From an uncultured Acidobacteriota bacterium (lineage in GTDB: Bacteria > Acidobacteriota > Terriglobia > Terriglobales > Acidobacteriaceae): a stretch of DNA of 64,000 nt. The stretch spans positions 37,380-101,379 of the forward strand of contig CAINND010000097.1 of NCBI GenBank assembly GCA_903851035.1. Reading direction: 5' to 3'. Below, piece by piece: positions 10,947-21,216 of the stretch. Position numbers and translations under genes: made by a program. The first letter of the stretch is position 1; every line of letters begins with the position of its first letter. The notes beneath the pieces were generated by a model. The model was not told where the DNA came from, did not search any database, and saw only the letters and a program-made list of their open reading frames with translations.

Positions 10947-12833
10947 ATGATGAAGCAGCTTTGGCGGGGAATTTACGTTGTGGTGCTGGGCGTGGCGTTT
11001 ACTTCGGTGGCGTCAGCGGATTGCATCCAGAATGGCAAAAAAGTGGCATGCCCTCCTGCGCCCAAGCCGGCCGCACCCAAGCCTGCGCCAACGCCGCGGC
11101 CTGCTGCTTCCGCACCTGCCCCCCGGCCCACACCGGCGCCGCAGCCTACCTATATGCCGCGCGGGCCTGCGGCGACCTCAGCAATCCAGCCGGCAAACAC
11201 ATCGCAACCATCCGCACAGCCAACCGCCCAGCCCGTGACGCACCCAGCGCAGCAGCCAGCATCACAGCCAACCGCCCAGCCCGTGACGCACCCAGCGCAG
11301 CAAGCTGCACAGCCCTCTGCACCGCAATCCGGACGGCATCCCCAGCCCGCGCCGGGTTTCAGCGCTCCGGCGGCGCAGGCTTCGCCGCAGCCCACGCATC
11401 CTGTGGGCAAGCCGGTCTATAACATCAGTTCCGGAGCCGTGGGAGCAAAGGGACCGACACCGGGCAGTTTTGTGCTCACACCCTCGGGATCGCGAGACGT
11501 AGTCAGCCAGGTGAACGGATCGCGCGCGGGCTACAAAGGGGTGAATGCCCGGCCACTGCCGCAGGGCACAGTCACCACACGGCCGGACGGGCACATCAAC
11601 ATCGCTGCCAGTGGAGGACGCCGCTACGAGGTGCGTCCCAATGGCACCCTGGCGGGCTTTAGCCGCAATGGCACCGATGCGCGCTTCCGTCCCGAAGGCC
11701 GCCTTTCGGGGGTGCACACCGCCAACCTGGATGTGCAGCACGGCGTGCATGGAGAGCGCACGGTTGTGTTGCGCCGCCCGGATAACACCCTGGTTGTGCG
11801 CAGCGGACCGCGCCTGGGATACATACAACGCAATGTGAATTATCACGGCGTCAGCTATACCCAGCGCACCTTCATCGTTGGCGACCGGGTATTCACGCGC
11901 AATTACGTCGGCCTGCGCTATCACGGCATGCTGTTGCCGCAATACATGCCGGCGGCGTACTTTGCGCCAACCTTCTATGGATGGGCCTACTATCCGTGGG
12001 ATTGGCCTTCGCCTTACAACTGGGGCTGGGCCAGCGAGCCCTGGTACGGCGCCTATGGCGGATTTTTCGTTGCCGCACGCGTCTATCCCTCACCTGCACT
12101 GTGGCTGACCGATTTCTACCTGGGGCAGGTGATGTCCTCGGCCTACCAGATGCAGGCGGCAGCCGATGCTAATCTCGCGCCCGATGCGGCACTCGATGGG
12201 TCAATCGACTATGGCCAGCTTGCCGCGCCGGCGGATACGCCCATCTCTCCGGAATTGAAGCAGGCAATTGCCGACGAGGTACGCCAGCAACTGGCTTATG
12301 AGAATGCTGCCTCGCAGAACTCTGTACAGGCCGCCGAACTGACCGGCCTGCCGCAAGTGTTGCAGCCCGGGCACCTGTTTGTGGCCGATGCTCCGCTGGA
12401 TGTTGCCACCCTGGATGGTCTGGCCTGCAGCCTGTCGCCGGGCGACGTAATTGCACTGGTCGGCGTGCCCGCAGCCGATGCCGTGGCCGCCAACCTTACG
12501 GTCTCCGCCAGCCGCCAGGGTGACTGCCCGGTGCACACCACAGTCACGCTCAGCCTGGATCAGTTGCAGGAGATGCAGAACAGCTTCCGCGCCAATCTCG
12601 ACCAGGGCTTGCAGACCCTGCATGACCAGCAGGGGCAGAATGGCCTGCCCAAGGCACCAGCCTCCGCGCTGGCGGACATTCCGCCACCCCCGGCCGACGT
12701 CCCGCCGCCGCCCCCGCCATCCGATGCCCCGGCGCTGCTGGATGCCGCCGCCCAACAGGCTACCCAGGCGGAGAATGGCGTCACCCAGGCGGTTAACGCC
12801 ATGGGAGATGCACCTCCGCCGGGCAGCCGGTAA
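10947..12833 (+). CDS. Secreted Pro/Ala-rich protein with aromatic FYGWAYYPWDW...PWYGAYGGFF central region; paralogue of 24233..25951
   Basis: Signal peptide MMKQLWRGIYVVVLGVAFTSVASA; low-complexity AQPTAQPVTHPAQQ segment; conserved aromatic domain. Confidence 0.75.
   Translation: MMKQLWRGIYVVVLGVAFTSVASADCIQNGKKVACPPAPKPAAPKPAPTPRPAASAPAPRPTPAPQPTYMPRGPAATSAIQPANTSQPSAQPTAQPVTHPAQQPASQPTAQPVTHPAQQAAQPSAPQSGRHPQPAPGFSAPAAQASPQPTHPVGKPVYNISSGAVGAKGPTPGSFVLTPSGSRDVVSQVNGSRAGYKGVNARPLPQGTVTTRPDGHINIAASGGRRYEVRPNGTLAGFSRNGTDARFRPEGRLSGVHTANLDVQHGVHGERTVVLRRPDNTLVVRSGPRLGYIQRNVNYHGVSYTQRTFIVGDRVFTRNYVGLRYHGMLLPQYMPAAYFAPTFYGWAYYPWDWPSPYNWGWASEPWYGAYGGFFVAARVYPSPALWLTDFYLGQVMSSAYQMQAAADANLAPDAALDGSIDYGQLAAPADTPISPELKQAIADEVRQQLAYENAASQNSVQAAELTGLPQVLQPGHLFVADAPLDVATLDGLACSLSPGDVIALVGVPAADAVAANLTVSASRQGDCPVHTTVTLSLDQLQEMQNSFRANLDQGLQTLHDQQGQNGLPKAPASALADIPPPPADVPPPPPPSDAPALLDAAAQQATQAENGVTQAVNAMGDAPPPGSR
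11221..11316 (+). repeat. 48-bp coding tandem repeat (encodes ...QPTAQPVTHPAQQP/A...)
   Basis: caaccgcccagcccgtgacgcacccagcgcagca appears twice at 48-bp period (11221 and 11269). Confidence 0.8.
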
Positions 12834-12928
12834 TTGCGGTCAGCAGACGCAAGTTGCAGTAATATGCTGGTGAAGCCCGAAGCCGTGCGGAACTATCTGC
12901 CCGCGGCATTTCGTGTTGAGGAGACTCC

Positions 12929-13510
12929 ATGCGTAAGATTGCGGCACTCGCGCTATTTATTCTCAGCCTTTGTGTTGTGGCCATACCGCAGAGCCAGCCT
13001 GTGGCTCCGCCGCCCAAGCCTGCTGACAGCGGCCCCACCCTCGAGGTGACGATGCGCTTTGTTGAGGACAAGCTCAACGAGGTTGGACCAGTCAGCTACT
13101 CCGCCACCTGGCAGAATCACGCCGACAATACCAGCGGCAGTAATCAGTTCACGGTAGCGGCCACCGCCGTGGAAGCCGATGCCGGTGGTTGCAAAATCGC
13201 GTATCACTGGCGCAGCGTGCGCGATGGCCAGACGACGCGCGACTCCGATTATTGGTTCATGCTGAACGCCGTGCGCGAAGTTGTGGTTCGCAGCGGCGAC
13301 GATCATCTCAAGAAGGTGAACGAAGATGCCGGACAGAAGCAGGTGGAGGCACATGTAGCGCCGCCGCATTGGGTGGTGGTGCTGCGCCGCGGCGGACGCA
13401 GTGAAAACTCCTTCGTATTCACAGACGAGTTGATGGCCAACCGCGTGGCACGAGCTCTTACACACGCGGTGGATCTTTGCGGCGGAGGCAAAAAGGAAGA
13501 TCCCTTCTAA
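12929..13510 (+). CDS. Hypothetical secreted protein
   Basis: Signal peptide MRKIAALALFILSLCVVAIPQS; ORF of 193 aa. Confidence 0.65.
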   Translation: MRKIAALALFILSLCVVAIPQSQPVAPPPKPADSGPTLEVTMRFVEDKLNEVGPVSYSATWQNHADNTSGSNQFTVAATAVEADAGGCKIAYHWRSVRDGQTTRDSDYWFMLNAVREVVVRSGDDHLKKVNEDAGQKQVEAHVAPPHWVVVLRRGGRSENSFVFTDELMANRVARALTHAVDLCGGGKKEDPF

Positions 13511-13558
13511 ATCTCAACATTCCTGCGATGCGCGCAACAACCGCGCAGCATGCATAAA

Positions 13559-13590
13559 GAGAGCCAGCCCCAGGGCCGGCTCTTTTTATT
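13559..13590. terminator. Probable bidirectional terminator
   Basis: AGAGCCAGCCccaggGCCGGCTCT followed by TTTTTATTT, between convergent genes. Confidence 0.65.
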
Positions 13591-13607
13591 TGCATTCGAT
13601 GTGCGGG

Positions 13608-15251
13608 TTAGTGTCCGCCCTTTGGGTTTTCAATAAAGCGCGGTGGATGCGCCTCGTCCCCAAACTGCCATGCGGATAGATAAGCCAACCGCAGGATCTG
13701 CGCCATCTTGCGATAGTTGATCTTGTCCGCCGTGTCGGTCGTGTGGTGGTAATCCGGGTGGAAGCCCGTAAACCACCAGAAGGCCGGCACGTTGTGCAGT
13801 ACGAAGGGGAATTGATCGCTGCGGAAGAAGACGTTGAGTGCCGACTCATGATCGAAGCGGTCATCCAGCACCAGTCCCACGTGACGATTCTGCTCTTCCA
13901 CCGTGCGGCGATAGTCGGGGCTGTAATAGCTGCCGATCAGGTTCAGGCGATTTGTTGTGTCGGCGGGAATTTCGATCAGCCCATCGGTCTGCGGACTCGG
14001 AGCCTCGTTGCGGCCAATCATGTCGAAATTAATCATGGCGCGCGTGGTTGCCAGCGGACGCACCGGATGTGCCGCCAAATAGTAGGCGCCCAGCAGTCCG
14101 CGCTCTTCGGCCGCGAACACAACGAATAAAATGCTGCGCCGTGGCCGCTGCGGGTTGACGGCAAAGGCCCGCGCCAGCTCCACTACGCCCACCGTGCCGC
14201 TGCCGTTATCGTCGGCGCCGTGCCAGATGCCTTCTTCCGTCTGCCCGTCATGGTCATGATGTCCGCTGAGAATGACCGTCTCGCCCTTCAACTCCGGCGA
14301 GCTGCCCTCGAGGATGGCGCCGACGTTCCAACTTGTGCCTTGCTTGGCGTACAGATTGCGGAAGTGCAATGCGATCCGTGTATCCGGCAGCGCACGCGAT
14401 TGCGGCTTCAGGTCGCGGTCAATCACAGTCTGAGCGTCGGTGGGGGTTGTGCCGCAGGTCAGCATCAGCGTGCGCGCCACCTCGTCGTTGACGATGGCCA
14501 GCGGAATCTGCAGATCGTCTTCGGCCAGCGCCTGCAACGGCGGAGTTATCTTGCGTACGGCTGAGCCGCCAATGCGCGCCTGCCGCTCCTGGTTGGAGAG
14601 GTGTTTGCGATTTGGCTCGGCCACCACGAGGATGGCCACGGCTCCGTGTGCCTGCGCGTTCAGAGCCTTTACCCGGGTGGTGGCATAGCGTGTGTTGCCC
14701 GTGCCATTGAAGATCGAGCTCGCATCGGTCTCCTGCGGCTCGTGGTCAAAGACCAGTACGATCTTGCCGCGCGCATCCACCCCGGCATAGTCGTCATAGC
14801 CCAACTCCGGGGCGGTGATGCCGAAGCCGGCAAAGACCACGTCGGCCGTGATGTCCACGTCGCTCTTGTAAGCGCCATATGCCTCCGGGAAGCGCATGAC
14901 ACGCTCGCTGCCGCCACGGCGTAAGGTGATCGTGCTCTGCGTGCGGTCAGAGCGATACTCAATCAGCGGTACCGCCTGCAGGTAGCTTGTGCCAAAGGCT
15001 GGTTTCAGTCCGGATTTGGCAAACTCGGCGGCAATCCACTGCACGGCAACTTCGTCGCCCGTGGTCAGGGAGAGCCGTCCCTGCAAGGCATCCGAGGCCA
15101 GAAAGCCAAGGTCGGCACGCAGGTCGCTCTCCTGGATCGCCTTGTATCCCGCAGCCACGCGCGCCGGTACCGGAGTCTGCGAAAAAGCTGCGGCCGTCAA
15201 CGTTAGCAGGGCAATCATCGCCGCCCGCATCACCCTAGAGCGAGTCACCAT
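13608..15251 (-). CDS. M28-family metallopeptidase (secreted aminopeptidase-like)
   Basis: Signal peptide; SGHHDHDG, GADDNGSGTVGVVELARAFA, VFAAEERGLLG zinc-peptidase motifs. Confidence 0.9.
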   Translation of the reverse strand: MVTRSRVMRAAMIALLTLTAAAFSQTPVPARVAAGYKAIQESDLRADLGFLASDALQGRLSLTTGDEVAVQWIAAEFAKSGLKPAFGTSYLQAVPLIEYRSDRTQSTITLRRGGSERVMRFPEAYGAYKSDVDITADVVFAGFGITAPELGYDDYAGVDARGKIVLVFDHEPQETDASSIFNGTGNTRYATTRVKALNAQAHGAVAILVVAEPNRKHLSNQERQARIGGSAVRKITPPLQALAEDDLQIPLAIVNDEVARTLMLTCGTTPTDAQTVIDRDLKPQSRALPDTRIALHFRNLYAKQGTSWNVGAILEGSSPELKGETVILSGHHDHDGQTEEGIWHGADDNGSGTVGVVELARAFAVNPQRPRRSILFVVFAAEERGLLGAYYLAAHPVRPLATTRAMINFDMIGRNEAPSPQTDGLIEIPADTTNRLNLIGSYYSPDYRRTVEEQNRHVGLVLDDRFDHESALNVFFRSDQFPFVLHNVPAFWWFTGFHPDYHHTTDTADKINYRKMAQILRLAYLSAWQFGDEAHPPRFIENPKGGH

Positions 15252-15383
15252 TCCACCTCCATCCGGCTCGCATTGCGCCGCGCATTACCAGGCAGCATGG
15301 CGCGTCGAGCCCGTTGCACCATGGTAGCGCACCGCGTATGAGACGAACATTGGCGTGCGCCTCTTTATCAGTTGCAGAACAAA

Positions 15384-15410
15384 GCCGCCGGCTGTGTGCC
15401 CGGCGGCTGA
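15384..15410 (-). terminator. Intrinsic terminator downstream of 15433..15861
   Basis: GCCGCCGG-ctgtgtgc-CCGGCGGC inverted repeat. Confidence 0.5.
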
Positions 15411-15432
15411 GATACCTTGCGAAGTTAGGTTG

Positions 15433-15861
15433 CTACTTGCTCTTGGCCATTTTTTCCATGATGGCCTTCATGCGTTCGCGCTGCGCCGCTGTCTGCTGGC
15501 GGCCATCGGGAGTCTGATCAATCAACTTTTCCAGGTTGGCAGCAAAGCGCGGCGTGTAGGCCTTTTGGACATCCTTGAGGATGGGTTCGATCTTGGAGAA
15601 GACGCCGATGTGCTCTCCGTTGCAGTCGCGGAAGAGGTTGGCGTCAATGGCATCATGCAATACCAGGGCGGCATACATATCCCAATAGCTGATGACCATG
15701 CGCAGATGTCCGCTGTGCGGGCCAAACATCGCGGCCTGGAAGTCATCCAGCGTGGCGGGGTTGAACTCCCGGAAGAACCAGTCGCGCGCCACGCGCATCG
15801 TCTCCTCGCGGCGGAGGTCATACATTTTCAGAATCAATCCTGCCTGTGCTTCTTTGGACAT
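15433..15861 (-). CDS. Conserved hypothetical protein
   Basis: 142-aa ORF with coding-like composition; no family recognised. Confidence 0.6.
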   Translation of the reverse strand: MSKEAQAGLILKMYDLRREETMRVARDWFFREFNPATLDDFQAAMFGPHSGHLRMVISYWDMYAALVLHDAIDANLFRDCNGEHIGVFSKIEPILKDVQKAYTPRFAANLEKLIDQTPDGRQQTAAQRERMKAIMEKMAKSK

Positions 15862-16097
15862 GCGGTCACTCCTGTGCGTAACTCGGTGCTGTCAGTTGCG
15901 CGGGGTGAACGGGCTGGCCTCTCCCCGCTGGTAATCGTATGGCGGTCAGTTTTCCTGGTTGCTCCTCAGGATGACGCCGTTCTTCATGGTACTGCCAAGC
16001 AGGCCTATCATACCGGAGAGGAAGCGACTGCGGGCGTTGTAATATCATCCTGCAAGATTGGCCGATCTGCCATGGGCGCACACTCGCGCCGGAGAGC

Positions 16098-17741
16098 ATG
16101 ACGATGTCCAGTGTGTCGAGCGAGAGCAAGGCTGGCGCGGAACTAGTGGTTGTCAGCAACGGTGTGCAGAGGCGATTTCCGCTATCGAAGCCGCTGGTCA
16201 CCATTGGACGACGCCCGGACCAGGACATTGTGGTTGCCGAGACATGGGTTTCCCGAAGCCATGCCCGCGTAGAGCGGCACGGCGAAGAGTACTTTCTAGT
16301 GGATTTAAACAGCAGTCATGGAACCTTCCTGAATGGGAGGGCTGCGCAGCGCAGTTTGCTGGCGGATGGCGACCGCATTGCGCTGGGCTCGGCCGACGGC
16401 ACCTACCTGATCTACCGTAATCCCAACCAACCGGCGCGCGCCGCAGAAGCCACGCACGAAACGCTTTCCACCTTGCTGACCGGACGATTGGCCGGCGAGA
16501 AACCGGGCGACATTCAATTGCTGAATCTCTACATTGAGGGCGCGAGGGCGATCAATGCCGCCTCTGTGCTAAAGGAAATTCTGCTGAATTTGGTAGAGAT
16601 TTCCCTGCGGCTTACGCGGGCCGAGCGTGGCTTTGTCTTCCTGTGCAATGAGGATGGAAGCCTGGCGCTGGAGGCAGGACGCAGCGAATCCGGCGCGGTG
16701 CTGACTGAAGCCAGCGGCATCTCGCAATCCATCCTGCAAGAGGTGCTGGCCACTTCATCGGAGTTCATCAAGAGCGAGGGCGATCCCGGGCTGGATGGCC
16801 GGGAAAGCGTGATTGCCCCGCATCTGCGCAGCGTGGTCTGTATTCCTCTGCGCAAGTCGCACTTCCGTGAAAGCGGCGGACAGGGCGTAATGGGCATGCT
16901 CTACCTGGATAGCCGCGTGGAGAATGGCAAGCTGACGGGCGTAAGCCATGAACTGATCCGGGCCATTGCGCGCGAGGCGGCGGCGCTGGTGGAAAACGCC
17001 TTCCTTGCCAAAAGCGAACAGGAGGCGCATGCCTACCAGCGGGAACTGGCGATTGCTTCGTCCATCCAGCAGAGGATGATGGAGGTGAAGATTCCTTCCG
17101 TCTCATTTGCGTCGGTTGAGGCGCGCAACATCAGCTGCAAGGAAGTTGGCGGTGACTTCTACGACGTGATGCGCATGGCGGACTGTGTGGCCGTGGTGGT
17201 GGCCGATGTCAGCGGCAAGGGAATCTCGGCGGCTCTTCTGGCATCCGTGCTGCAGGGTGCGGTGTATCCGCAACTGCTGCAGGGGCTGTCGCTCGATCAG
17301 GTGGCTGCCGCGTTGAATGGTTACATCTACAACAAAATTGCCGGCCAGAAATACGCCACGCTGTTGATGATGCGGCTCTACGAAAACGGCGAGCTGGAGT
17401 ACATCAACTGCGGACATCTGAAGCCCCTTCTGCGCTCCGGGGATTCCATGCGCTACCTGGAAAACGGGAATGTACCGGTGGGGCTGCTGGCCAATGCCGG
17501 CTTTACCGGCGGGCGCGAGCAACTTAAGGCGGGCGACCAACTGTTGCTGATGACAGACGGTATCGCCGAGGCCGAGGACAAGGACGGAGTCGGTTTTGGA
17601 GATGAGGCCATGGAGCAGACGCTGGCCGGGGAGTTTACCCTGACCGGATTATTTGCGGCACTCGATGCGCACCGCGGAGAGGTTCCGCTGGCCGATGACT
17701 GCACGGCGCTGCTGCTGAAGTACTCCCTCGAACATCCGTAA
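16098..17741 (+). CDS. FHA-GAF-SpoIIE (PP2C-type) serine phosphatase
   Basis: N-terminal FHA (VTIGRRPDQDIVV...VSRSHARVERHGEEYFLVDLNSSHGTFLNG), GAF-like middle, RsbU-like C-terminus (VGGDFYDVM, VADVSGKGISAALLAS, TDGIAEAED). Confidence 0.9.
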   Translation: MTMSSVSSESKAGAELVVVSNGVQRRFPLSKPLVTIGRRPDQDIVVAETWVSRSHARVERHGEEYFLVDLNSSHGTFLNGRAAQRSLLADGDRIALGSADGTYLIYRNPNQPARAAEATHETLSTLLTGRLAGEKPGDIQLLNLYIEGARAINAASVLKEILLNLVEISLRLTRAERGFVFLCNEDGSLALEAGRSESGAVLTEASGISQSILQEVLATSSEFIKSEGDPGLDGRESVIAPHLRSVVCIPLRKSHFRESGGQGVMGMLYLDSRVENGKLTGVSHELIRAIAREAAALVENAFLAKSEQEAHAYQRELAIASSIQQRMMEVKIPSVSFASVEARNISCKEVGGDFYDVMRMADCVAVVVADVSGKGISAALLASVLQGAVYPQLLQGLSLDQVAAALNGYIYNKIAGQKYATLLMMRLYENGELEYINCGHLKPLLRSGDSMRYLENGNVPVGLLANAGFTGGREQLKAGDQLLLMTDGIAEAEDKDGVGFGDEAMEQTLAGEFTLTGLFAALDAHRGEVPLADDCTALLLKYSLEHP

Positions 17742-17908
17742 GGCTTTCGGGTCGGGCGTGACCCGGGGGCGGACAGAGGCCATGGCGGGGTAGCTGATTT
17801 ATTAATGAATCCCCACTTTAGAGGGTACATCTAAGCCAACACTTGTCTAATCAGCGGATTCCGCTGGATTCCCTTGGGGAAGTGTTCCACCAATTCAATG
17901 GAGGGTTC

Positions 17909-18103
17909 ATGTCCGACGAACAGGCGAAGCTGAAAAAGCTGGAAGAAGCGGGGATTCTGGAAAAGCATCAGTTCAGTCCTGAAGAGCTGGCGTTGGTTGC
18001 CAAAATCAGCGACGAAGAAATCGAAGTATTGGTGAAGCTGCGCAACCGGCTAGGTGCGCCGGCGGCCGACAAGCATCACATCCGCCCCAACATATTTGTT
18101 TAG
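17909..18103 (+). CDS. 64-aa small protein, possible RiPP-like/leader-type peptide
   Basis: ATG after GGAGGG; MSDEQAKLKKLEEAGILEKHQFSPEELALVAKISDEEIEVLVKLRNRLGAPAADKHHIRPNIFV. Confidence 0.6.
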   Translation: MSDEQAKLKKLEEAGILEKHQFSPEELALVAKISDEEIEVLVKLRNRLGAPAADKHHIRPNIFV

Positions 18104-18161
18104 CCGGCAAGACCCGGCCAGGCGATAAAATCGTCCGATCCTGAGGGACGAGGTGTGTCCG

Positions 18162-18941
18162 ATGGCTGACGCAAAGCAATCTGCGATTGAAGACCTGCAG
18201 GCATCACCGAGAGCAGAGGCTCCAGAGGCAATGCGGCAGGCGACTTCGTCGGCAGGCCATGGCGCCGCGCTGTGGCTCAAGATCACCCTTGCCCAAAGCT
18301 TGCTGAATACGGCGGCACAGCGCTTTTGGAGCGATCCGGAGATGCCGCGCTTCTTCCCCTCTTTTCTGGTCGAGCTCTACTTGATAGTGCGCTGCAGCGT
18401 GCCGCTGATGGAGCGCGCCCTGGTGCGCGCCGAGCAATTGGCCTCCGCCGACGAACTGGCCCGGGTAACGGCTGGATATCTGAAGCTGCACATTGAAGAA
18501 GAGCGTCATCACGACGAGTGGCTGCTGAATGACCTGGTGGCTGCAGGCATGGAACGCGAGGCGCTGCTGAACAGACCTCCCAGCGCGAACGTGGCGCGGT
18601 TGACAGGTGCGCAGTACTGCTGGATTGAGCACGCTCACCCGGCAGCCATCTTCGGCTACCTCGGTATCATCGAGGGCAACCCGCCGCTGAGTGAGCACAT
18701 AGAAGAAATACGGCGGCTGACCGGTCTTCCGGCCGATGTTTTTCGCTCCATGCATCTGCACGCCGCGCATGATGTGGATCACCTGGCGGCCCTGAAGGCC
18801 ACCATGCTGGCTCTGCCAATGACGGCGGCCGACGAGCGATTCATCGCCACCAGTGCCTTTGCCACCCTGGAGTCCATGGTGCGCATCCTGGAAGATACTG
18901 CCTCCAGCGGCGAGGACGCTGGGTGCGCTACAGCCCTGTAA
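18162..18941 (+). CDS. Haem-oxygenase-like / TenA-PqqC superfamily iron-containing redox enzyme
   Basis: All-helical protein with HIEEERHHDEW and HAAHDVDHL His/Glu/Asp motifs typical of HDO-fold enzymes; ATG after GACGAGG. Confidence 0.65.
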   Translation: MADAKQSAIEDLQASPRAEAPEAMRQATSSAGHGAALWLKITLAQSLLNTAAQRFWSDPEMPRFFPSFLVELYLIVRCSVPLMERALVRAEQLASADELARVTAGYLKLHIEEERHHDEWLLNDLVAAGMEREALLNRPPSANVARLTGAQYCWIEHAHPAAIFGYLGIIEGNPPLSEHIEEIRRLTGLPADVFRSMHLHAAHDVDHLAALKATMLALPMTAADERFIATSAFATLESMVRILEDTASSGEDAGCATAL

Positions 18942-18954
18942 GAGGAGAATCTCC

Positions 18955-21213
18955 TTGAGCGAGAGTACGATTGCGCACTACCGGGTCCTCCACGAGGTGG
19001 GGCGTGGCGGCATGGGTGTAGTGTGCAAGGCGGAAGACATCCGGCTGAAGCGGATGGTCGCCCTCAAGTTTCTTCCTGCACACCTGATGGAAGACAAGGC
19101 GCGCCGCGAACGCCTGCTGCTGGAGGCGCGTGCAGCCAGCCGCCTGGATCACGCCAATATCTGTACCATCCACGAAATTGAGGAGACAGCGGACGGCCAG
19201 ATTGTGCTGGTGATGGCCTACTACGAAGGCGAGACCCTGAGCCAGCGTATTGGACGAGGTCGCATGGAATTGGGGGCGGCCTTGGAAGTGGCCAGCGGAA
19301 TCCTGCGCGGCCTGCAACACGCGCACCAGCGCGGCGTCATCCATCGTGACATCAAGCCATCGAACGTGATTCTGACCGGCGAAGGCGACGTGAAGATTGT
19401 TGATTTCGGGTTGGCAAAACAATCCGGCAACAATGACTGCCTGACCGAGACGGGCGCGATGCTGGGCACCGTGGCGTATCTTCCGCCGGAGGTGCTGCAG
19501 GGGCAGGAGACGGATCATCGCGGCGATCTGTGGTCGAACGGCGTTGTTTTTTACGAGATGCTGGCAGGCGCGCCGCCATTCGCAGGCGCCAACTCCTATG
19601 TGCTGATGCACGCCATTCTGAATGACGAGATTACGCCGATCCGGCAGCATCGTCCGGAACTGCCCGCGGCGCTGCACACGGTAATGCTGCGCGCGCTGGC
19701 CCGCGCCCGCGATGCACGTTACCAGAGCGCGGCCGAATTTCTTTCAGACCTGGAGCGGCTGGAGCAGGGACGGCTCACGGCGGTAACCGTCGTGGAGGAT
19801 ATGCCGGCGGCGAATGAGAAATCCGTGCTGGTGCTGCCCTTTACCGTGGTGGGCAACGATGCCCGCGGCGAGGTCTTTAGCGATGGACTGACCGACGAGA
19901 TCATTACCGACCTGTCCACCATCTCCCAGCTCAGGGTCATCTGCCGCACCTCCGCCAGCCGATTGAAGGGCACGGAATACGACCTGAAGAAGGTTGCCGC
20001 TGAGTTGAAGGTGCAATACGTGATGGAAGGCACGGTGCGGACCAGCGGCAGCAACCTGCGGGTGACGGCCAAGCTCATCAACCCGGCAACAGATTCATTG
20101 CTGTGGGCGGAAAAGTACTCCGGAACGCTGGAGGACATCTTCGCCATCCAGGAGAGCCTCTCGCGCAGAATCGTCGAGGCTCTCAAGGTCACGCTGAGTT
20201 CGACGGAGTCGGTGCGGCTCAGTGCCAAGCCTATCCCGGACGTGCGAGCCTACGAGTTCTACCTGCGCGCCAAGCACGAAATACTTTCTTACTCTGCCGA
20301 GGGGCTGGAGCGCGCACTCGACTACCTGAAAAAGGGTGAGCAGATCATCGGAGAGAATGTGGTGCTGCTCTCCGCCATGGGGCAGGTGTACTGGCAGTTC
20401 GTCAACGCCGGCATCTCCACCGACCCGAAGTACCTTGCAGAGGCCGAGCGCTGTGCGCGCCGCATCCTGGAGTTGGAGCCGAAGAGCGGCCATGGGCATC
20501 GTTTGCAAGGGCTGGTGGAGGCCGCGAAGGGCAACACGCAACAGGCGGTGCGGCTGCTGAAGCAATCGCTCTCCAGCAACCCCAACGACCCCGACACTTT
20601 GAGTTGGCTGTGCGCCATCTGCAGCCTGAGCGGCAAGGGTTACGCCGTGGAAGCGATGGCGCAGCGGCTGATCGAGGTGGATCCGCTGACGCCGATGTGG
20701 CAGATGGTGCCCGGCATCGTGGCCACGCTCAGCGGCGAGTTTGGCCGCGCGCTGGCGCCCTTTGAGCGCGCCATTGCCGCCGACCCCAAGAACCCAATGC
20801 TGCAACTGGCGTACTCGCAGGTGCTGGCCCTGAATGGCCGCATGGCAGAGGCAGTGGTGCGGCTGGAGGCGCTACCCGCGCTGGCCGGCGAAAACTTCTT
20901 CGCACAGCTTGGAACCTTCTACGGACATGCCATTCGCGGCGACCGTGAGCAGGCGCTGGCCGCTCTCAATGACGAATTGACCGCGGCCGCCGGGGCTGAC
21001 ATGAACTATGCGTGGCTGATGGCGCAAGGCTTTGTCCTCATCGGCGAAAACACGATGGCCCTGGAATGGCTGCAGACGGCAGTGAACTGCGGCTTCATCA
21101 ACTATCCATTGCTGCACCATCTGGACCCGCTGTTGCAAGGCGTGCGGCAGACTGAGGGTTTTGCCGAACTGATCAGCGCCACGCGCCAGCGCTGGGAAGC
21201 CTTTGAGGTGTAA
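18955..21213 (+). CDS. Serine/threonine protein kinase with C-terminal TPR region
   Basis: GRGGMGVVCKAED, HRDIKPSNVIL, VDFGLAK; TolB/FlgO-like segment (SVLVLPFTVVGNDARGEVFSDGLTDEI) and TPRs; TTG start after AGAGGAG. Confidence 0.9.
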   Translation: MSESTIAHYRVLHEVGRGGMGVVCKAEDIRLKRMVALKFLPAHLMEDKARRERLLLEARAASRLDHANICTIHEIEETADGQIVLVMAYYEGETLSQRIGRGRMELGAALEVASGILRGLQHAHQRGVIHRDIKPSNVILTGEGDVKIVDFGLAKQSGNNDCLTETGAMLGTVAYLPPEVLQGQETDHRGDLWSNGVVFYEMLAGAPPFAGANSYVLMHAILNDEITPIRQHRPELPAALHTVMLRALARARDARYQSAAEFLSDLERLEQGRLTAVTVVEDMPAANEKSVLVLPFTVVGNDARGEVFSDGLTDEIITDLSTISQLRVICRTSASRLKGTEYDLKKVAAELKVQYVMEGTVRTSGSNLRVTAKLINPATDSLLWAEKYSGTLEDIFAIQESLSRRIVEALKVTLSSTESVRLSAKPIPDVRAYEFYLRAKHEILSYSAEGLERALDYLKKGEQIIGENVVLLSAMGQVYWQFVNAGISTDPKYLAEAERCARRILELEPKSGHGHRLQGLVEAAKGNTQQAVRLLKQSLSSNPNDPDTLSWLCAICSLSGKGYAVEAMAQRLIEVDPLTPMWQMVPGIVATLSGEFGRALAPFERAIAADPKNPMLQLAYSQVLALNGRMAEAVVRLEALPALAGENFFAQLGTFYGHAIRGDREQALAALNDELTAAAGADMNYAWLMAQGFVLIGENTMALEWLQTAVNCGFINYPLLHHLDPLLQGVRQTEGFAELISATRQRWEAFEV

Positions 21214-21216
21214 TCA

